NCBI RefSeq assembly: GCF_001610875.1
Contig: NZ_CP011272.1
Span: 6,243,988 to 6,307,987, forward strand
Origin: Pirellula sp. SH-Sr6A
GTDB taxonomy: Bacteria; Planctomycetota; Planctomycetia; Pirellulales; Pirellulaceae
Reading direction: 5' to 3'
DNA: 64,000 nucleotides
In this document: positions 46,464-56,800 of the stretch, in pieces
Numbering within the stretch: position 1 is the stretch's first letter
How the letters are laid out: the number at the start of each line of letters is the position of its first letter
Made by a program: the position numbers and the translations under genes
Notes under the pieces: generated by a model
Seen by the model: only the letters and a program-made list of their open reading frames with translations
The model's database searches: none
What the model was told of the DNA's origin: nothing

Positions 46464-47174
46464 TTAAAAGAATGGATTGTCTTTTGTTTTGGCTGGGACC
46501 TTGAGAAACGATTCAGCGATCTTGAGGTCCCCTTTCGTCGTGATCTTGATATTGGACTCGGGACCTTCGACGCAGTAAACCGAGTAGCCAGCCTCCTCGA
46601 CTACCTGCGAATCGTCGGTGGGAGTTCCTTTCACGCGCGCATAGGACTTTTGGAGGATTTCCAAGCTGAAGACTTGTGGTGTTTGAGCTTGCCAAAGACC
46701 AGCCCTCTCCACCGTCTGTTCAATGCTGTCATCGGATTTGCATCGTTTGACCGTTCCGCGGATTGGGGCCGCGAGGATAGCCGCCTTCTTTCGGTCGGCG
46801 ACGGCGAGCACGTCATCGATGGATGCTCGAGTTAAACAGGGTCTCGCTGCATCATGAATGGCAACGAGGGAAAGATTTGGTTTGACTCGCTGCAAAGCAT
46901 TGCGAATGCTCTCGAAACGTTCGTTTCCTCCTAAAACCAGCTCCACACCCAGCATGGTTAAATTGCCTGCGAACTTCTCTTGGACGGTTTCCTTGTCCTC
47001 GGGAGCTATGGCCATAATGATTTGAGCCACGCGCGGATGATCTGCAAAAAGTTGTGCGCTATGCTGCCAGACCGGTTTGCCCGAACAAAGCGTGAACACT
47101 TTTTTCGAGAAGGGATCTCTAAACCGAGTACTCTTTCCCGCTGCTGCGAGAATCACTGCGACGTCACGAGCCAT
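46464..47174 (-). CDS. ispD: 2-C-methyl-D-erythritol 4-phosphate cytidylyltransferase
   Basis: From the ATG at 47174 the 236-residue protein shows the IspD pattern: LAAAGKSTRFRDPFSKKVF (nucleotide-binding loop; usual PKQ replaced by SKK), VLGGNERFESIRNAL, HDAARP, TPQVF and TDDSQVVE. IspD makes CDP-methylerythritol in the non-mevalonate isoprenoid route. The longer frame to 47237 overlaps the PII gene and is rejected; GGAAGG lies about ten bases before the chosen ATG. It follows the PII gene by 17 bases, so the two may be co-transcribed. No ispF or ispE is nearby. Confidence 0.93.
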   Translation of the reverse strand: MARDVAVILAAAGKSTRFRDPFSKKVFTLCSGKPVWQHSAQLFADHPRVAQIIMAIAPEDKETVQEKFAGNLTMLGVELVLGGNERFESIRNALQRVKPNLSLVAIHDAARPCLTRASIDDVLAVADRKKAAILAAPIRGTVKRCKSDDSIEQTVERAGLWQAQTPQVFSLEILQKSYARVKGTPTDDSQVVEEAGYSVYCVEGPESNIKITTKGDLKIAESFLKVPAKTKDNPFF

Positions 47175-47191
47175 GAATGGGAGTCCTTCCT

Positions 47192-47539
47192 TTAGATTGC
47201 TTCCGAGCCTCGTTCGCCGGTTCGTATCCGCACACAATCGTCCATCGGCAGAACGAAGATCTTTCCATCGCCGATCTGACCTTTTTCTCCGGTTCGCGCA
47301 CCCTTCATGATGGCCTCGATCGTGGGTTCGACGAACTCGTCGTTAACGGCGATCTGCAATTGAACTTTGCGTAGCAAGTTGATCGAGAGATCCTGGCCGC
47401 GGAATGCAGATTTTTGCCCCTTTTGCCGACCATACCCCAGACAGTCGAGCACCGTGAGACGAAATACCTCCACCTCAGTGAGCGCCTCTTTGACTTCTTC
47501 CAGCCGGTTCGGTTGAACGATCGCGATGATCAGCTTCAC
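47192..47539 (-). CDS. glnB: PII signal transduction protein with altered T-loop
   Basis: The 115-residue protein is a PII trimer subunit: MKLIIAIVQPNRLEEVKEAL at the start, GRQKGQKSAFRGQ in the T-loop, and IGDGKIFVLPMDDCVRIRTG near the end. Aligned to E. coli GlnB, position 46 is Phe instead of Tyr and position 51, the uridylylated Tyr, is Leu, so GlnD-type modification at Tyr51 is not possible. A three-residue insertion (TGEKGQIGDGK against TGKIGDGK) sits in the B-loop region. ATP/2-oxoglutarate binding residues otherwise look kept. It precedes ispD by 17 bases. No amtB or glnA is next to it, so its target is unclear. Confidence 0.92.
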   Translation of the reverse strand: MKLIIAIVQPNRLEEVKEALTEVEVFRLTVLDCLGYGRQKGQKSAFRGQDLSINLLRKVQLQIAVNDEFVEPTIEAIMKGARTGEKGQIGDGKIFVLPMDDCVRIRTGERGSEAI

Positions 47540-47687
47540 GTCATATTCCTATTTTGATTTGGCTCCGGCGAAGAAGAAACAGGAACGAACCGGCGTATCT
47601 GCCAGCGCCACTCCCCGACGGGCCCCCATCGTACCAAACCCGCCCTATCGAGGAAGATGAAGCGGGCGGAACATTCCGGGATCTTCT

Positions 47688-48512
47688 TCAAGCCGCCAGC
47701 CCTACAAAAAACAGCAGCACGAAAAAGGCAGACAAAACCATATTGCCGATGGCAAGCCACATCCCGATCAGAACCATGACCCGGTCCGATCTAGGTGATC
47801 GCCCTTCTGCAATCCGCTTTAGCTCATTGGTAGCTAATATCAACGTGATAATGGAACAAATGGGTGCACCCAAGATTGTCGGGCATAAAAACCATGAGAT
47901 CAATCCGAGCGATAGGACCAGCAAACCTTGTCCGGATGAAGTCGTCGGTTTTTGATTGGCGGGCAGGGGTTGGGCTGCAAAGCTATCTCCGAACAGGTTC
48001 GGGGAACCCGCTTGGGAGCTGCCAGCGAGAGGATTGTTGAGTTTGGACAAGGCGGAATGTTGCATCCGCCAAACGGAGAAGTTGAGCCACAATTGCGATC
48101 CATTTGGGTTCACCTCGCAGGTGCTGTTCACACGACCTTGCTCGGCCCAGCTGAGGAGCGTCCGCGCATCGACAGGGCCATAGACATTTCCATCGGGGAC
48201 CTTTACCCAAAATGTGGGTTCCATCTGCTCGATGGTTGAATCCGCGGAAAGAACGGGTGCGAATCCAGGGGACTCGATCGGTTGAAGCTCGATCATGTCG
48301 TCATCGGAAACGCTTGCCTTACTCTCCTTGCGCATGGAGTAGGGAAGTGGGGTAGAAGAGGCGAAAGTCGAGGGACTACCTGGCTCCGCAAGAGGGTGGT
48401 GTGGCACCGTGTACAGTGCATTGCACATGCCGCATCGCGCCTGCAAGCCAGCGTACGCGTCATCGACCTGAAGCGTGCTGCCGCAGCTTTCACAGGTGGA
48501 AATGATTGCCAT
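47688..48512 (-). CDS. Membrane protein with zinc ribbon, GYF_2 domain and DUF4190-like C-terminus
   Basis: From the ATG at 48512 the 274-residue protein has a zinc ribbon (CESCGS and CGMCN), a disordered stretch and a GYF_2 domain at about 95-145 (VKVPDGNVYGPVDARTLLSW). Two or three membrane helices follow from about 185 (LLVLSLGLISWFLCPTILGA, then VMVLIGMWLAIGNMVLSAFF). This domain set is common in planctomycete membrane proteins of unknown function. It begins 5 bases after the Ftr gene stop. A TTG three codons upstream would overlap that stop. The neighbourhood gives no clear clue to its job. Confidence 0.8.
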   Translation of the reverse strand: MAIISTCESCGSTLQVDDAYAGLQARCGMCNALYTVPHHPLAEPGSPSTFASSTPLPYSMRKESKASVSDDDMIELQPIESPGFAPVLSADSTIEQMEPTFWVKVPDGNVYGPVDARTLLSWAEQGRVNSTCEVNPNGSQLWLNFSVWRMQHSALSKLNNPLAGSSQAGSPNLFGDSFAAQPLPANQKPTTSSGQGLLVLSLGLISWFLCPTILGAPICSIITLILATNELKRIAEGRSPRSDRVMVLIGMWLAIGNMVLSAFFVLLFFVGLAA

Positions 48513-48517
48513 TCCTA

Positions 48518-49501
48518 TCAAGACCCTTCAGCTGGTTTTTTATCGGGATGAAGATAAATGAAGGACTTTCCGAGACGTCCACCATAATTTCCCGCGCTAA
48601 TACTGTGGAGTCCGTCGACGGGGAGTGCTGCGGCGATTGCGGCATAGGTTGCAGCAGCCACCGACTCGAGCGACTCACCGTTGATGATGATCTCCATGAT
48701 GGAGGTCACTCCCTCCGGGACGAGAGAGCGATCCCCCAATTTGTTTTTCAGGGTGGGGCAATATTCGGCGTATGTGCTGGCGATCAGGAATTTGTAGGAA
48801 CTACCCGCCTTGCTGGCGCTCGCCGCCACGCCTCCAGGAAAAGTCGTGATCACACCAGGGTGCAGGTCCGCCGCTTCGGCAGCCTTTTCTGCCGCTTCGA
48901 TGGCTGCCTCTTCGCTGAATCCCAGGAACCAGAGATTTCCTCCCATGATACCGTCGGCGTACCCAAACCGGCGGCTTAGAAAAAACTCTCCCCCGAGCGT
49001 TGGGATGGTCCATCCTTTCACTCCGAATTGAGTCGACCGTTCCTGATGGCCATCCCCGAAAAAGGCGATCTTTCTACCAAGTTTGAAATAAGGGTCCGTA
49101 TCCAAGCCGTTGAAGCAGCGTGTCGTCGGGCAGGTCAATATGTTTTGGCTTACGCGAGCGAGCATCACTCGTTCGAGATGTTCAACCCGATCCTTTCGAA
49201 AGCGAGGGACATGGAATTGTAGGACCGCGCCGATTCGGCCGTCCGGGGTTTCCTGCCCAGGGCTTCGTCCATCCAAGATCTGTTCGATACCCGCTTCGCA
49301 ATCGCAAAGGATAGTGCTGCTGGCGTGCCCCGTCGCCGCTTGGCAAGCAGCCATGAGCCATTTCATGTCGCGTGCGGTAATTAAGACGCGCGAGTACAAA
49401 CTTCGAAACGCTTCCGCATAAGTATTCACAACCAGCTTGTCCCACAGCAGGTTGTCCACCCAAGGTTTAAAGCTCTCGTTATCCTTCGAAACTTCGGCCA
49501 T
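48518..49501 (-). CDS. ftr: Formylmethanofuran-tetrahydromethanopterin formyltransferase
   Basis: The 327-residue protein matches Ftr/FhcD along its whole length: VNTYAEAFRSLYSRVLITAR near the start, CDCEAGIEQIL near 67, RVSQNILTCPTTRCFNG near 117, KIAFFGDGHQ near 144, TFPGGVAASASKAGSSYKF near 223, EYCPTLKNKL, VTSIMEIIINGESLESV and the signature SAGNYGGRLGKSF at the end. It moves the formyl group between methanofuran and tetrahydromethanopterin, in methylotrophic and some planctomycete formaldehyde oxidation. ATG 49501 is preferred over GTG 49507. The fhcABC, mch and mtd/mtdB genes are not in the window. It leads a short unit with the GYF protein. Confidence 0.93.
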   Translation of the reverse strand: MAEVSKDNESFKPWVDNLLWDKLVVNTYAEAFRSLYSRVLITARDMKWLMAACQAATGHASSTILCDCEAGIEQILDGRSPGQETPDGRIGAVLQFHVPRFRKDRVEHLERVMLARVSQNILTCPTTRCFNGLDTDPYFKLGRKIAFFGDGHQERSTQFGVKGWTIPTLGGEFFLSRRFGYADGIMGGNLWFLGFSEEAAIEAAEKAAEAADLHPGVITTFPGGVAASASKAGSSYKFLIASTYAEYCPTLKNKLGDRSLVPEGVTSIMEIIINGESLESVAAATYAAIAAALPVDGLHSISAGNYGGRLGKSFIYLHPDKKPAEGS

Positions 49502-49817
49502 TCCCACGCCTCACCTTCCCAAGTCAACCGACCCCATTCGAACCGACGTATTGGAGATCGATCATGCGTCCTAACAACGATCGAGCGGTTGCGAAACGGA
49601 ATCGCACCACGCAATGGCTCGATTGTACAGTTATTTTGATGATTGACCCCGGGGGGGCAATCGAATCGACAATGGGCTAGAACGGTGAGTCGGAAAGAGC
49701 AAGATGTCGAAGCCACACCCCAAACCGGCTTGACAGACCCACACAATCGTAAATCATTTGCACTTCTCCATTTGCCGGTGCCATCACCTTTCTATCCGAT
49801 TGCTGCACGAGCCAACC

Positions 49818-51002
49818 ATGAAAATCCATGAATATCAGGCCAAAGAACTATTTCGAAAGGCCCAGGTTCCCGTCTTGGCCGGATTCGTGGCCAGAACCCC
49901 TGAGGAAGCAAAAGCGGCCTTCGACCAACTCGGCGGCCCGATAGCCGTCGTCAAGGCTCAGGTCCATGCGGGTGGTCGTGGCAAAGGTACCGTCATCGAA
50001 GTTCCTTCGCAGCGTGGCGTGCAATTGGTGAAGTCTGCCGACGAAGCTGCAACCGTCGCGAAGAATTTGATCGGAAACCGTCTCGTCACCGTTCAAACCG
50101 GCGAATCCGGAGCGGTCGTCAACCAAGTCTTCGTGGAGCAAGGTTGCAAAATCGCTCGTGAGTTGTACTTGGCCGCAGTCATCGATCGCGCTGAGAAGAA
50201 ACCTCTCTTGATGGTCAGCAGCGAAGGGGGCGTTGAAATTGAAAAGGTAGCGGAGGAATCCCCAGAAAAGATTCTTCGCGAGTATTTCGATCCCGCTTAC
50301 GGACTGGAGAGCTATCAAGTTCGCAAGCTTTGTAAGAAGCTGAATATCTCGGGTGAAGCTGCCAAGAGTGCCGAGTTCTTCATGAAGAAGCTTTGCAGGC
50401 TGTTTGTCGATCTCGATTGTTCGATGGCGGAGATCAACCCTCTTGTCATTACCGAAGACAACAAGATGATCGCCCTCGACGCGAAGATCACCTTCGATGA
50501 CAACGCTCTCTTCCGCCATCCCGATCTCAAGGAGCTTCGCGATTTGGCAGAAGAAGAACCAGCAGAAATCCGAGCCGCCAACACCGGCTTGAGCTACGTC
50601 AAGTTGGATGGCAATATCGGCTGCCTCGTCAACGGTGCCGGCTTGGCCATGGCGACGATGGACATTATCAAGCACCACGGAGGGGCACCTGCTAACTTCT
50701 TGGACGTAGGGGGTGGAGCCAATACCCAGCAAGTCACCGAGGCATTCCGAATCATTCTCTCGGATCCCAATGTGAAAGCGATCCTCGTGAATATCTTCGG
50801 TGGAATCGCTCGCTGCACCACGATCGCCCAAGCGGTCATTGAAGCCTCCAAAGAGGTTGGATTCAACGTTCCACTCGTGGTTCGCTTGGAAGGTACCGAA
50901 GTGGAAGAAGGCAAGAAGATGCTCCGTGAAAGCGGACTTGCCATCATCTCCGCAGATGACTTGACCGACGCAGCGAAGAAAGTCGTTGCATCGATCGCCT
51001 AA
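49818..51002 (+). CDS. sucC: Succinyl-CoA synthetase (ADP/GDP-forming) beta subunit
   Basis: From the ATG at 49818 the protein has 394 residues: [20 protein letters not shown] opens the ATP-grasp domain, [14 protein letters not shown] is the nucleotide-binding loop, NPLVIT and [15 protein letters not shown] give the metal-binding part, and [18 protein letters not shown] the CoA ligase end. The frame reaches 49758, but the earlier codons have no match. It is followed by sucD with 42 bases between. With SucD it makes ATP or GTP from succinyl-CoA in the TCA cycle. Confidence 0.97.
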   Translation: MKIHEYQAKELFRKAQVPVLAGFVARTPEEAKAAFDQLGGPIAVVKAQVHAGGRGKGTVIEVPSQRGVQLVKSADEAATVAKNLIGNRLVTVQTGESGAVVNQVFVEQGCKIARELYLAAVIDRAEKKPLLMVSSEGGVEIEKVAEESPEKILREYFDPAYGLESYQVRKLCKKLNISGEAAKSAEFFMKKLCRLFVDLDCSMAEINPLVITEDNKMIALDAKITFDDNALFRHPDLKELRDLAEEEPAEIRAANTGLSYVKLDGNIGCLVNGAGLAMATMDIIKHHGGAPANFLDVGGGANTQQVTEAFRIILSDPNVKAILVNIFGGIARCTTIAQAVIEASKEVGFNVPLVVRLEGTEVEEGKKMLRESGLAIISADDLTDAAKKVVASIA

Positions 51003-51044
51003 CGAATTCCACCGAACTACCTATCCATTCAAAAGCGAATAAAC

Positions 51045-51923
51045 ATGAGCATTCTCGTTAACAGCAAGACCCGGGTCATTTGCCAAGGCATCACCGGCAA
51101 GGCAGGTGCCTTCCACACCAAAGGTTGCAAAGAGTACGGCACCAAAATGGTCGGAGGGGTTACACCCGGCAAGTCAGGTGAGACCGTCGAGGGACTCCCT
51201 GTCTTCGACACCGTCGAAGAAGCGGTCAAACAGACGGGCGCCAACGCATCCATGATCTTTGTTCCCCCCGCTTTCACCGCCGATGCGATCCTCGAAGCCG
51301 TCGATGCTGGCATCGAAGTCATCTGTGCCATCACCGAAGGTGTACCCGTCGTCGACATGGTGCATGTGTACGACCGTGTGAAGGCGAGCAAGTCGGTATT
51401 GATCGGTCCCAATTGCCCCGGCGTGATCACACCAGGCGAGTGCAAGATCGGTATTATGCCTGGCTATATTCATAACGTAGGCAAGGTCGGCATCATGTCC
51501 CGCAGCGGAACTCTCACCTACGAAGCCGTTTGGCAAACATCGGGACTGGGATTGGGGCAATCCACTTGCGTCGGACTCGGTGGCGATCCGATCGTTGGGA
51601 CCTCCTACATCGATATCTTCGAACGATTCCAAAACGACGATCAAACCGAAGTCATCTTGATGATCGGTGAAATCGGTGGCGATGCCGAGGAAAAGGCAGC
51701 GGAGTACGTCAAGAATCACGTCACCAAACCTGTGGCCGCATTTATCGCTGGCCGTACAGCACCTCCAGGTAAGCGAATGGGACACGCCGGCGCGATCATC
51801 ACCGGCGGTAAAGGAACAGCTGCGGAGAAAGTCGCTGCCTTGGAAGCGGCTGGCATCGCCGTCGCCGAATCCCCCGCTGACATGGGGGCTGCGGTCTTGC
51901 GAGCCATTGCGAACAAGAAGTAG
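51045..51923 (+). CDS. sucD: Succinyl-CoA synthetase alpha subunit
   Basis: The 292-residue protein has the Rossmann CoA-binding start [60 protein letters not shown], and the phospho-His loop [17 protein letters not shown]. Length and order are those of bacterial SucD. It completes the enzyme with sucC upstream. A 321-codon minus-strand frame across it is a shadow. The next gene, the E1-like enzyme, starts about 155 bases later. Confidence 0.97.
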   Translation: MSILVNSKTRVICQGITGKAGAFHTKGCKEYGTKMVGGVTPGKSGETVEGLPVFDTVEEAVKQTGANASMIFVPPAFTADAILEAVDAGIEVICAITEGVPVVDMVHVYDRVKASKSVLIGPNCPGVITPGECKIGIMPGYIHNVGKVGIMSRSGTLTYEAVWQTSGLGLGQSTCVGLGGDPIVGTSYIDIFERFQNDDQTEVILMIGEIGGDAEEKAAEYVKNHVTKPVAAFIAGRTAPPGKRMGHAGAIITGGKGTAAEKVAALEAAGIAVAESPADMGAAVLRAIANKK

Positions 51924-52079
51924 CACCTGGTAGAGCCCGATTCGAATCGAGTCCGTTCCGTCTATACTAGGATTGGTTCGGACTCGAGCCAACCAGCGAA
52001 ACACAGCATGCGAGCGAAGGCCAGAATCCTTCGCTCGCGTCGTTTTAGGGACCCTTTCAAGTCCGTTGGAGCCACTGGG

Positions 52080-53114
52080 ATGAGCGACCGATACCGAAGG
52101 CAGAAATCTTTCTCCCAAATCGGGGAATCGGGCCAGCAAAAACTGGCCGCGAGCAAGGTCGTGATCTGTGGCGTAGGAGCGTTGGGCTCGATGGTCGTCG
52201 AGCGACTTTGCCGAGCAGGTGTCGGCAATTTAACCCTGGTTGATCGCGATTGGGTCGAATGGGACAATCTGCCACGACAGACGCTCTACACGGAAGAAGA
52301 CGCAGAGCTTGCAAATCCAAAAGCAAAGAGTTGCACCGAACATTTGCGTCGAATCAATTCCGAGTTGGCCATCGATTTTTATGTTACCGACCTGCACTCG
52401 GAAAACATCGAGCGATTGATTGGTCACCCTGATTTGATCATCGATGGAACGGATAACTTTGAAACCCGCTACCTGATCAATGACTATGCCTGCAAGCATC
52501 GCATTCCGTGGATTCACGGCGGGGTTGTCGGTGCCTCCGGGCAGACGCTTACGATCCTTCCCGGGCGAACGGCTTGTCTTCGATGCCTCTTGCCCGATCC
52601 ACCTCCGGCGGAGCAGATGCAAACATGCGATTCGGCAGGGGTCCTTGGACCTGCAGTAGGGATCATTGCAAACTGGCAAGCGATGGAAGCATTGAAACTA
52701 CTTGCTTCGGGGCCGTCCGCTATCGATGGCGATCTCCGAGTTTTCGATTGTTGGCAGGGGGAAGCAAGGCGTCTCCGCCTCCAACGATTCGAGGCATCTG
52801 ATAACAACCCAGGATGCCCTGCCTGTGTGCAAGGTCAGTTCGAGTTCTTGCGTGGGGAACGTCAATCGCAGGCCAAAGTGCTTTGTGGTCGGAATACCGT
52901 GCAGATCGTCCAAGATCGAAGTGAACCGTTGGCATTGGAGGCAATAGCCAATCGCCTGTCGAGCGAATGCAGCGTGACCGCCAACGCCTACTTCCTGAAG
53001 TTCCAATTAGGAGGTTTGCAGTGGACCCTCTTTCGCGATGGTCGTGCTCTCTTAACGGGAACCGAAGATATCGAACTCGCTCGCAAACTCTTTTCCCGCT
53101 ACATCGGTACCTAG
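52080..53114 (+). CDS. ThiF/MoeB/HesA-type E1 adenylyltransferase
   Basis: From the ATG at 52080 (GGGA just before) the 344-residue protein is an E1-like enzyme. RYRRQKSFSQIGESGQQKL at the start and VVICGVGALGSMVVERLCRA form the nucleotide loop; VDRDWVEWDNLPRQTLY, DGTDNFETRYLINDYA and GGVVGASGQTLTILPG are typical. CLRC and CPAC provide the structural zinc site. The last 75 residues (CGRNTVQIVQ, then LLTGTEDIELARKLFSRYIG) match a C-terminal domain known from many ThiF/MoeB homologues. It activates a ubiquitin-like sulfur carrier such as ThiS or MoaD; which one cannot be decided, as no thi or moa gene is nearby. Confidence 0.88.
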   Translation: MSDRYRRQKSFSQIGESGQQKLAASKVVICGVGALGSMVVERLCRAGVGNLTLVDRDWVEWDNLPRQTLYTEEDAELANPKAKSCTEHLRRINSELAIDFYVTDLHSENIERLIGHPDLIIDGTDNFETRYLINDYACKHRIPWIHGGVVGASGQTLTILPGRTACLRCLLPDPPPAEQMQTCDSAGVLGPAVGIIANWQAMEALKLLASGPSAIDGDLRVFDCWQGEARRLRLQRFEASDNNPGCPACVQGQFEFLRGERQSQAKVLCGRNTVQIVQDRSEPLALEAIANRLSSECSVTANAYFLKFQLGGLQWTLFRDGRALLTGTEDIELARKLFSRYIGT

Positions 53115-53214
53115 GCGAAGTCTCGGGGCCAAACGACGATGCGTTGGACTCTCGGATAGCGTTTCAATAGTTCAACTCACCCATCGTAGTGGTGTCCATC
53201 ATCGTTAGTAGCTT

Positions 53215-53820
53215 TTAGTTTTTGGGACGCAATGTTGCGGAACCGACAACATCTTCGCCGAGTTTGGTCGTTCCTTTGACCGTCAAAGCGATTTCGCCAT
53301 TTTGAACGCGCCCCCGAGCGAACGATTTAGCGCGTCCAATAAGTGGCGTTTCGAGGGTTATCAACCCATCTCCATTGGTGGGAGCTGTGCCAGATACCGG
53401 TGATTCGACGATCTGGCCATCAGGCATCCCGATCACTAGTCCACCCGCGAATCGAGTTCCGTCACGTTCCGAAATGGATATCGCCCATTTGGACTTCGCG
53501 GTGCCCCTAGCGCTCTTTACAGCTACGTCTCCAACCCAAGTGACGCCGACTCGAAACGGATCCGATTGATCGTTGACTGGAGGTTTTGTCGATTCGGCCA
53601 TTTTCGGTGCACCGCTGGTGCCGGTCCCCGCGGAGCCACTCGCGGTTCCTTTATCAAGCTCCGTGAATAACATGGAAATCGATTTCTCGAGCAATTGAAC
53701 TTTCGCTTCGAGCTGTTCAATCCGTTGTTTCAAATCGCTGATAGATTCTTGAGCGATCGCGACACATGGAGCACATGCAACGAATATCAAAACAGCAACC
53801 GTCATTCTTGCAATTAACAT
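53215..53820 (-). CDS. Secreted protein with N-terminal coiled coil
   Basis: From the ATG at 53820 the product has 201 residues with a signal peptide (MLIARMTVAVLIFVACAPCV, cleavage after IAQ near 24). A leucine-rich coiled coil follows (SDLKQRIEQLEAKVQLLEKS, about 29-55), then a Ser/Gly/Thr linker and a 120-residue beta-rich domain with Lys and Arg. I do not recognise that domain. It follows the giant kinase on the minus strand, 54 bases beyond its stop, so the two may share a transcript and function at the envelope. The longer frame to 53865 is rejected because it puts 15 residues before the signal. Confidence 0.7.
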   Translation of the reverse strand: MLIARMTVAVLIFVACAPCVAIAQESISDLKQRIEQLEAKVQLLEKSISMLFTELDKGTASGSAGTGTSGAPKMAESTKPPVNDQSDPFRVGVTWVGDVAVKSARGTAKSKWAISISERDGTRFAGGLVIGMPDGQIVESPVSGTAPTNGDGLITLETPLIGRAKSFARGRVQNGEIALTVKGTTKLGEDVVGSATLRPKN

Positions 53821-53874
53821 GATCAACCTTGATTGAGGGGTGAGTAAAAACAGAAATTGAAACATTTTAACCCA

Positions 53875-56800
53875 TTAATCTACTTTGCTGGTGGGCAGTT
53901 CTAGCCATCGTTCACCAGAAGGCCTGGAAAGATTCCACAACATGAAATCCCGAAGGCTTCGAAAATGCTTCCTCGCTGGACGTGTCTCCCCGGGACTATG
54001 AGACCATTCCTGACCGTCAATCATCGCGTGGGGGATTTTATCAGCTACCGATGGGGTCTCCGCTTCGTCGGGGAATGCTAATTGCTCGAGGCATGTTAAC
54101 AACGCATCTCGGAGGTCACCCACACACTCGATTTTTAGGAGATGTTTGGACAATGCTCGATAATCATCCGCAAATGCGATGACCTCCAAATGCACTGGCT
54201 CCTGCGTCAGAAGTCTGTTTGCAGCCCTGACTGTAGTGGATTGGAATTCCTCCTTGGTTTGCTGAAGTTTGAAGGAAGTTAAATCGAATGCAAGGCGTGC
54301 AAACCGTGCCGAGTCGACACTTTGCAAAAGTTCAGAAAATGCTTTCAGATACTCACTCCTGTCCTTCTCGAACCAAACGAATCCGATCGCCGCTAGTTCG
54401 TGTACCGTGGTATCTGAAGGATTGTCCTCATTAGGCCAGTCTGTTGGATTCGATAAAAAGCGAGAAACGCGAGCCTTCCATAATGCGGCCAATTGAACGG
54501 AGTTAAACGACTTCAGAATTGTCTTGAATTCCTCGTCAGAAAGCCCAGTGTTCCAAAGGCCATGCTGCATCAATAAGGACGAAAGCTCGTGCTTTTGACG
54601 CTCATCGATGCCATCCCAAGAGTCGACCAGAAATCGAATCATGCAGTCGATTAGCATTGTCGCCTCGGATTTGGTCGAATCGTCGAGGGATAATTGCTCT
54701 CGTAATTTTGAAAGTGCCTTCTGAACCAGGAGCATGCGTTTGTTGTCTGGCCAATTGCGGCTTAAGGAAACCATCGCTTTTCCGATCGCGTTCGCCCGTG
54801 TAGAGGCATCGATCTCGTCTTCCCGCTGACGATTCAGAAATTCCCAAATCGCTTCGACGAAAGCATGCTGATCCACTTCGGAAAGCTCTTGCAAGAGTGC
54901 TGACTCCAAGGGAGTATCTTGCAATAAATCGACCTTCCAATTGGAGCCATCCAATTCCCTCAACGCGGCGGCGGCCGTGTTCCGCCTGCTTTCGGGTGAA
55001 AGGATGTTGAGCATCTTCAGGGCGAGGGCGCCTTCCGCCTCAGAGTAGTAGGAGCTTCGTACATAGTCCGCGATGAGCAATAAAAATTTGGTATCGAAAT
55101 CGACCTCGGCGCCCAGTTTCGACAGACGTACCAAGTGATCTACGAGAATCTCAGGGGCATCGAATTGCCCAAGTGCTAGCTGCGATTCGAGATCGGTTTG
55201 AATCAGCGATGATACTTCGGTGAGAACCTTCGGATCGAGCTGATCCGCTACGTCGACGATGGAGTTCCAGCACGCATTGCGAACGTAGTTCACATTCACC
55301 TTTGGAAGGTGTTCCAGCATGCGGTCGACAACCAATCGATGCTCCGCGAATCCAGGGGCGCTGGCTACTCCAGCGATCGCTAGCAGGGAGTTGGCAACGG
55401 TTCCATATCGACGATCGATAGAAAGTTGGTCGGATAGCTTTTGGAAGGAACGCGAAGCATCTTCCGATGAAAGCTTCGGCCCCACTTGATTCAACGCGAC
55501 TCCGATGACGGCATCGCCTCGCGAAGTATTTGTGTAGGAGTAGAGGACTCCAATGTCTTTTGCGAGGAGATCGTATATGGCTACCGCTTGGGCCGGCGAA
55601 AGCTTCGCTGATACTTTGTAAAGCGAATCGGAATTTTGATAGAGGAAGTCACTACCCTTGCGAGCGAACATCTCAGGCAGGTATTGCATCGCAACCTCTA
55701 CACCGAGAAGAAAGACTTCATTGTTCGACTCGGCCAAACTATTCCAAAAATCCGGAACGTCCATCAGGGGAGCACCAGTCACTTTGGCATTGGATCCCTT
55801 TGCCATTCGATCCACCTCGCAATAAGCTCGCACTCTCTGTAATGGATCCGTTGGATAAGCGGATGAAATGGTCTTCACACGCAGGCTAAAAGGATTCGAA
55901 GAGTATGACTGTTCACCGCTGACGGCGGCAAAGGAATAGATACTCGGCACATTGATCGTGGCATCCGTGGAGTTCAGCCAAACATCCCGCAAATCTGGAT
56001 GGTCGAGCCGATGGATTACTTTCTCTGCGAATATTGGATCGTTGCTTGCCAGTTTCTCGAGATCGGCACATGCGAACGACAACGCATCGGGACCGTGTTG
56101 GCCTGTAAGACAAGCGAAGAGAAAATCCACGAGAGCATCGGGATTGTCCCGAAGGTTAACCCAGACAAGCGACTCCCAAACACCCTCTTTTCTTTCTTGA
56201 GGAGCTTCGCGCACATACCTCGCAAACTCGTCGATACTCAGCACGCCAATTTCGTCCAACTCGTTGAGGCAGCTAAGGGCGGCGTATCGCACCCGGTGAT
56301 CAAGACTATCGTCCCGGAACAATGTCAGCGCGTTCTCTGCCGCTTTTTGATGACTTGACGCATCTAGTCCCACGCAGGCTTGGAGGATCCATGCCATTTG
56401 GGTTGGAAGTCGATCGGCGACTTGGGGCATTCGAATCGCCCGATCGAGAATCTTGAGTTTGAGTTCGGACGATTCGAGTGTTGCAATGTCTGCAATCGTG
56501 GTTCGCGCAACACTCCCTTCCTCGAGGTCTCCGACCCCCAGCGGTCGCATCATTCCTACTATCAACGCGTTTTCCGCTTCTTCTTTTGCCCTTTTGGCGT
56601 TGTCCGCCAAGGTAAGGGCCCGGCTCGCCTCTCGGTTGGCCCGAAGCATTTGCCAGCTGGTTCCTGCTAAGCCGGCCAGCAACGCAAGCAACACCGCGGA
56701 CAACGCGACCAACCCCTTCCGATTGCGATGTGCAACCTTTCTCAATCGATACATCAGTGTGGGAGGATGCGCGAGAACTTGCTCACCCTCCAAGTATCGG

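Noticed and set aside
49848-50831. Minus-strand frame of 327 codons across sucC
   Set aside because: Shadow of sucC; no recognisable domain.
51930-51960. T-loop-like GATTCGAATC, suggesting a tRNA
   Set aside because: No acceptor stem, D-arm or anticodon arm can be drawn around it.
51174-52139. Minus-strand frame of 321 codons across sucD
   Set aside because: Shadow of sucD and the following start region.
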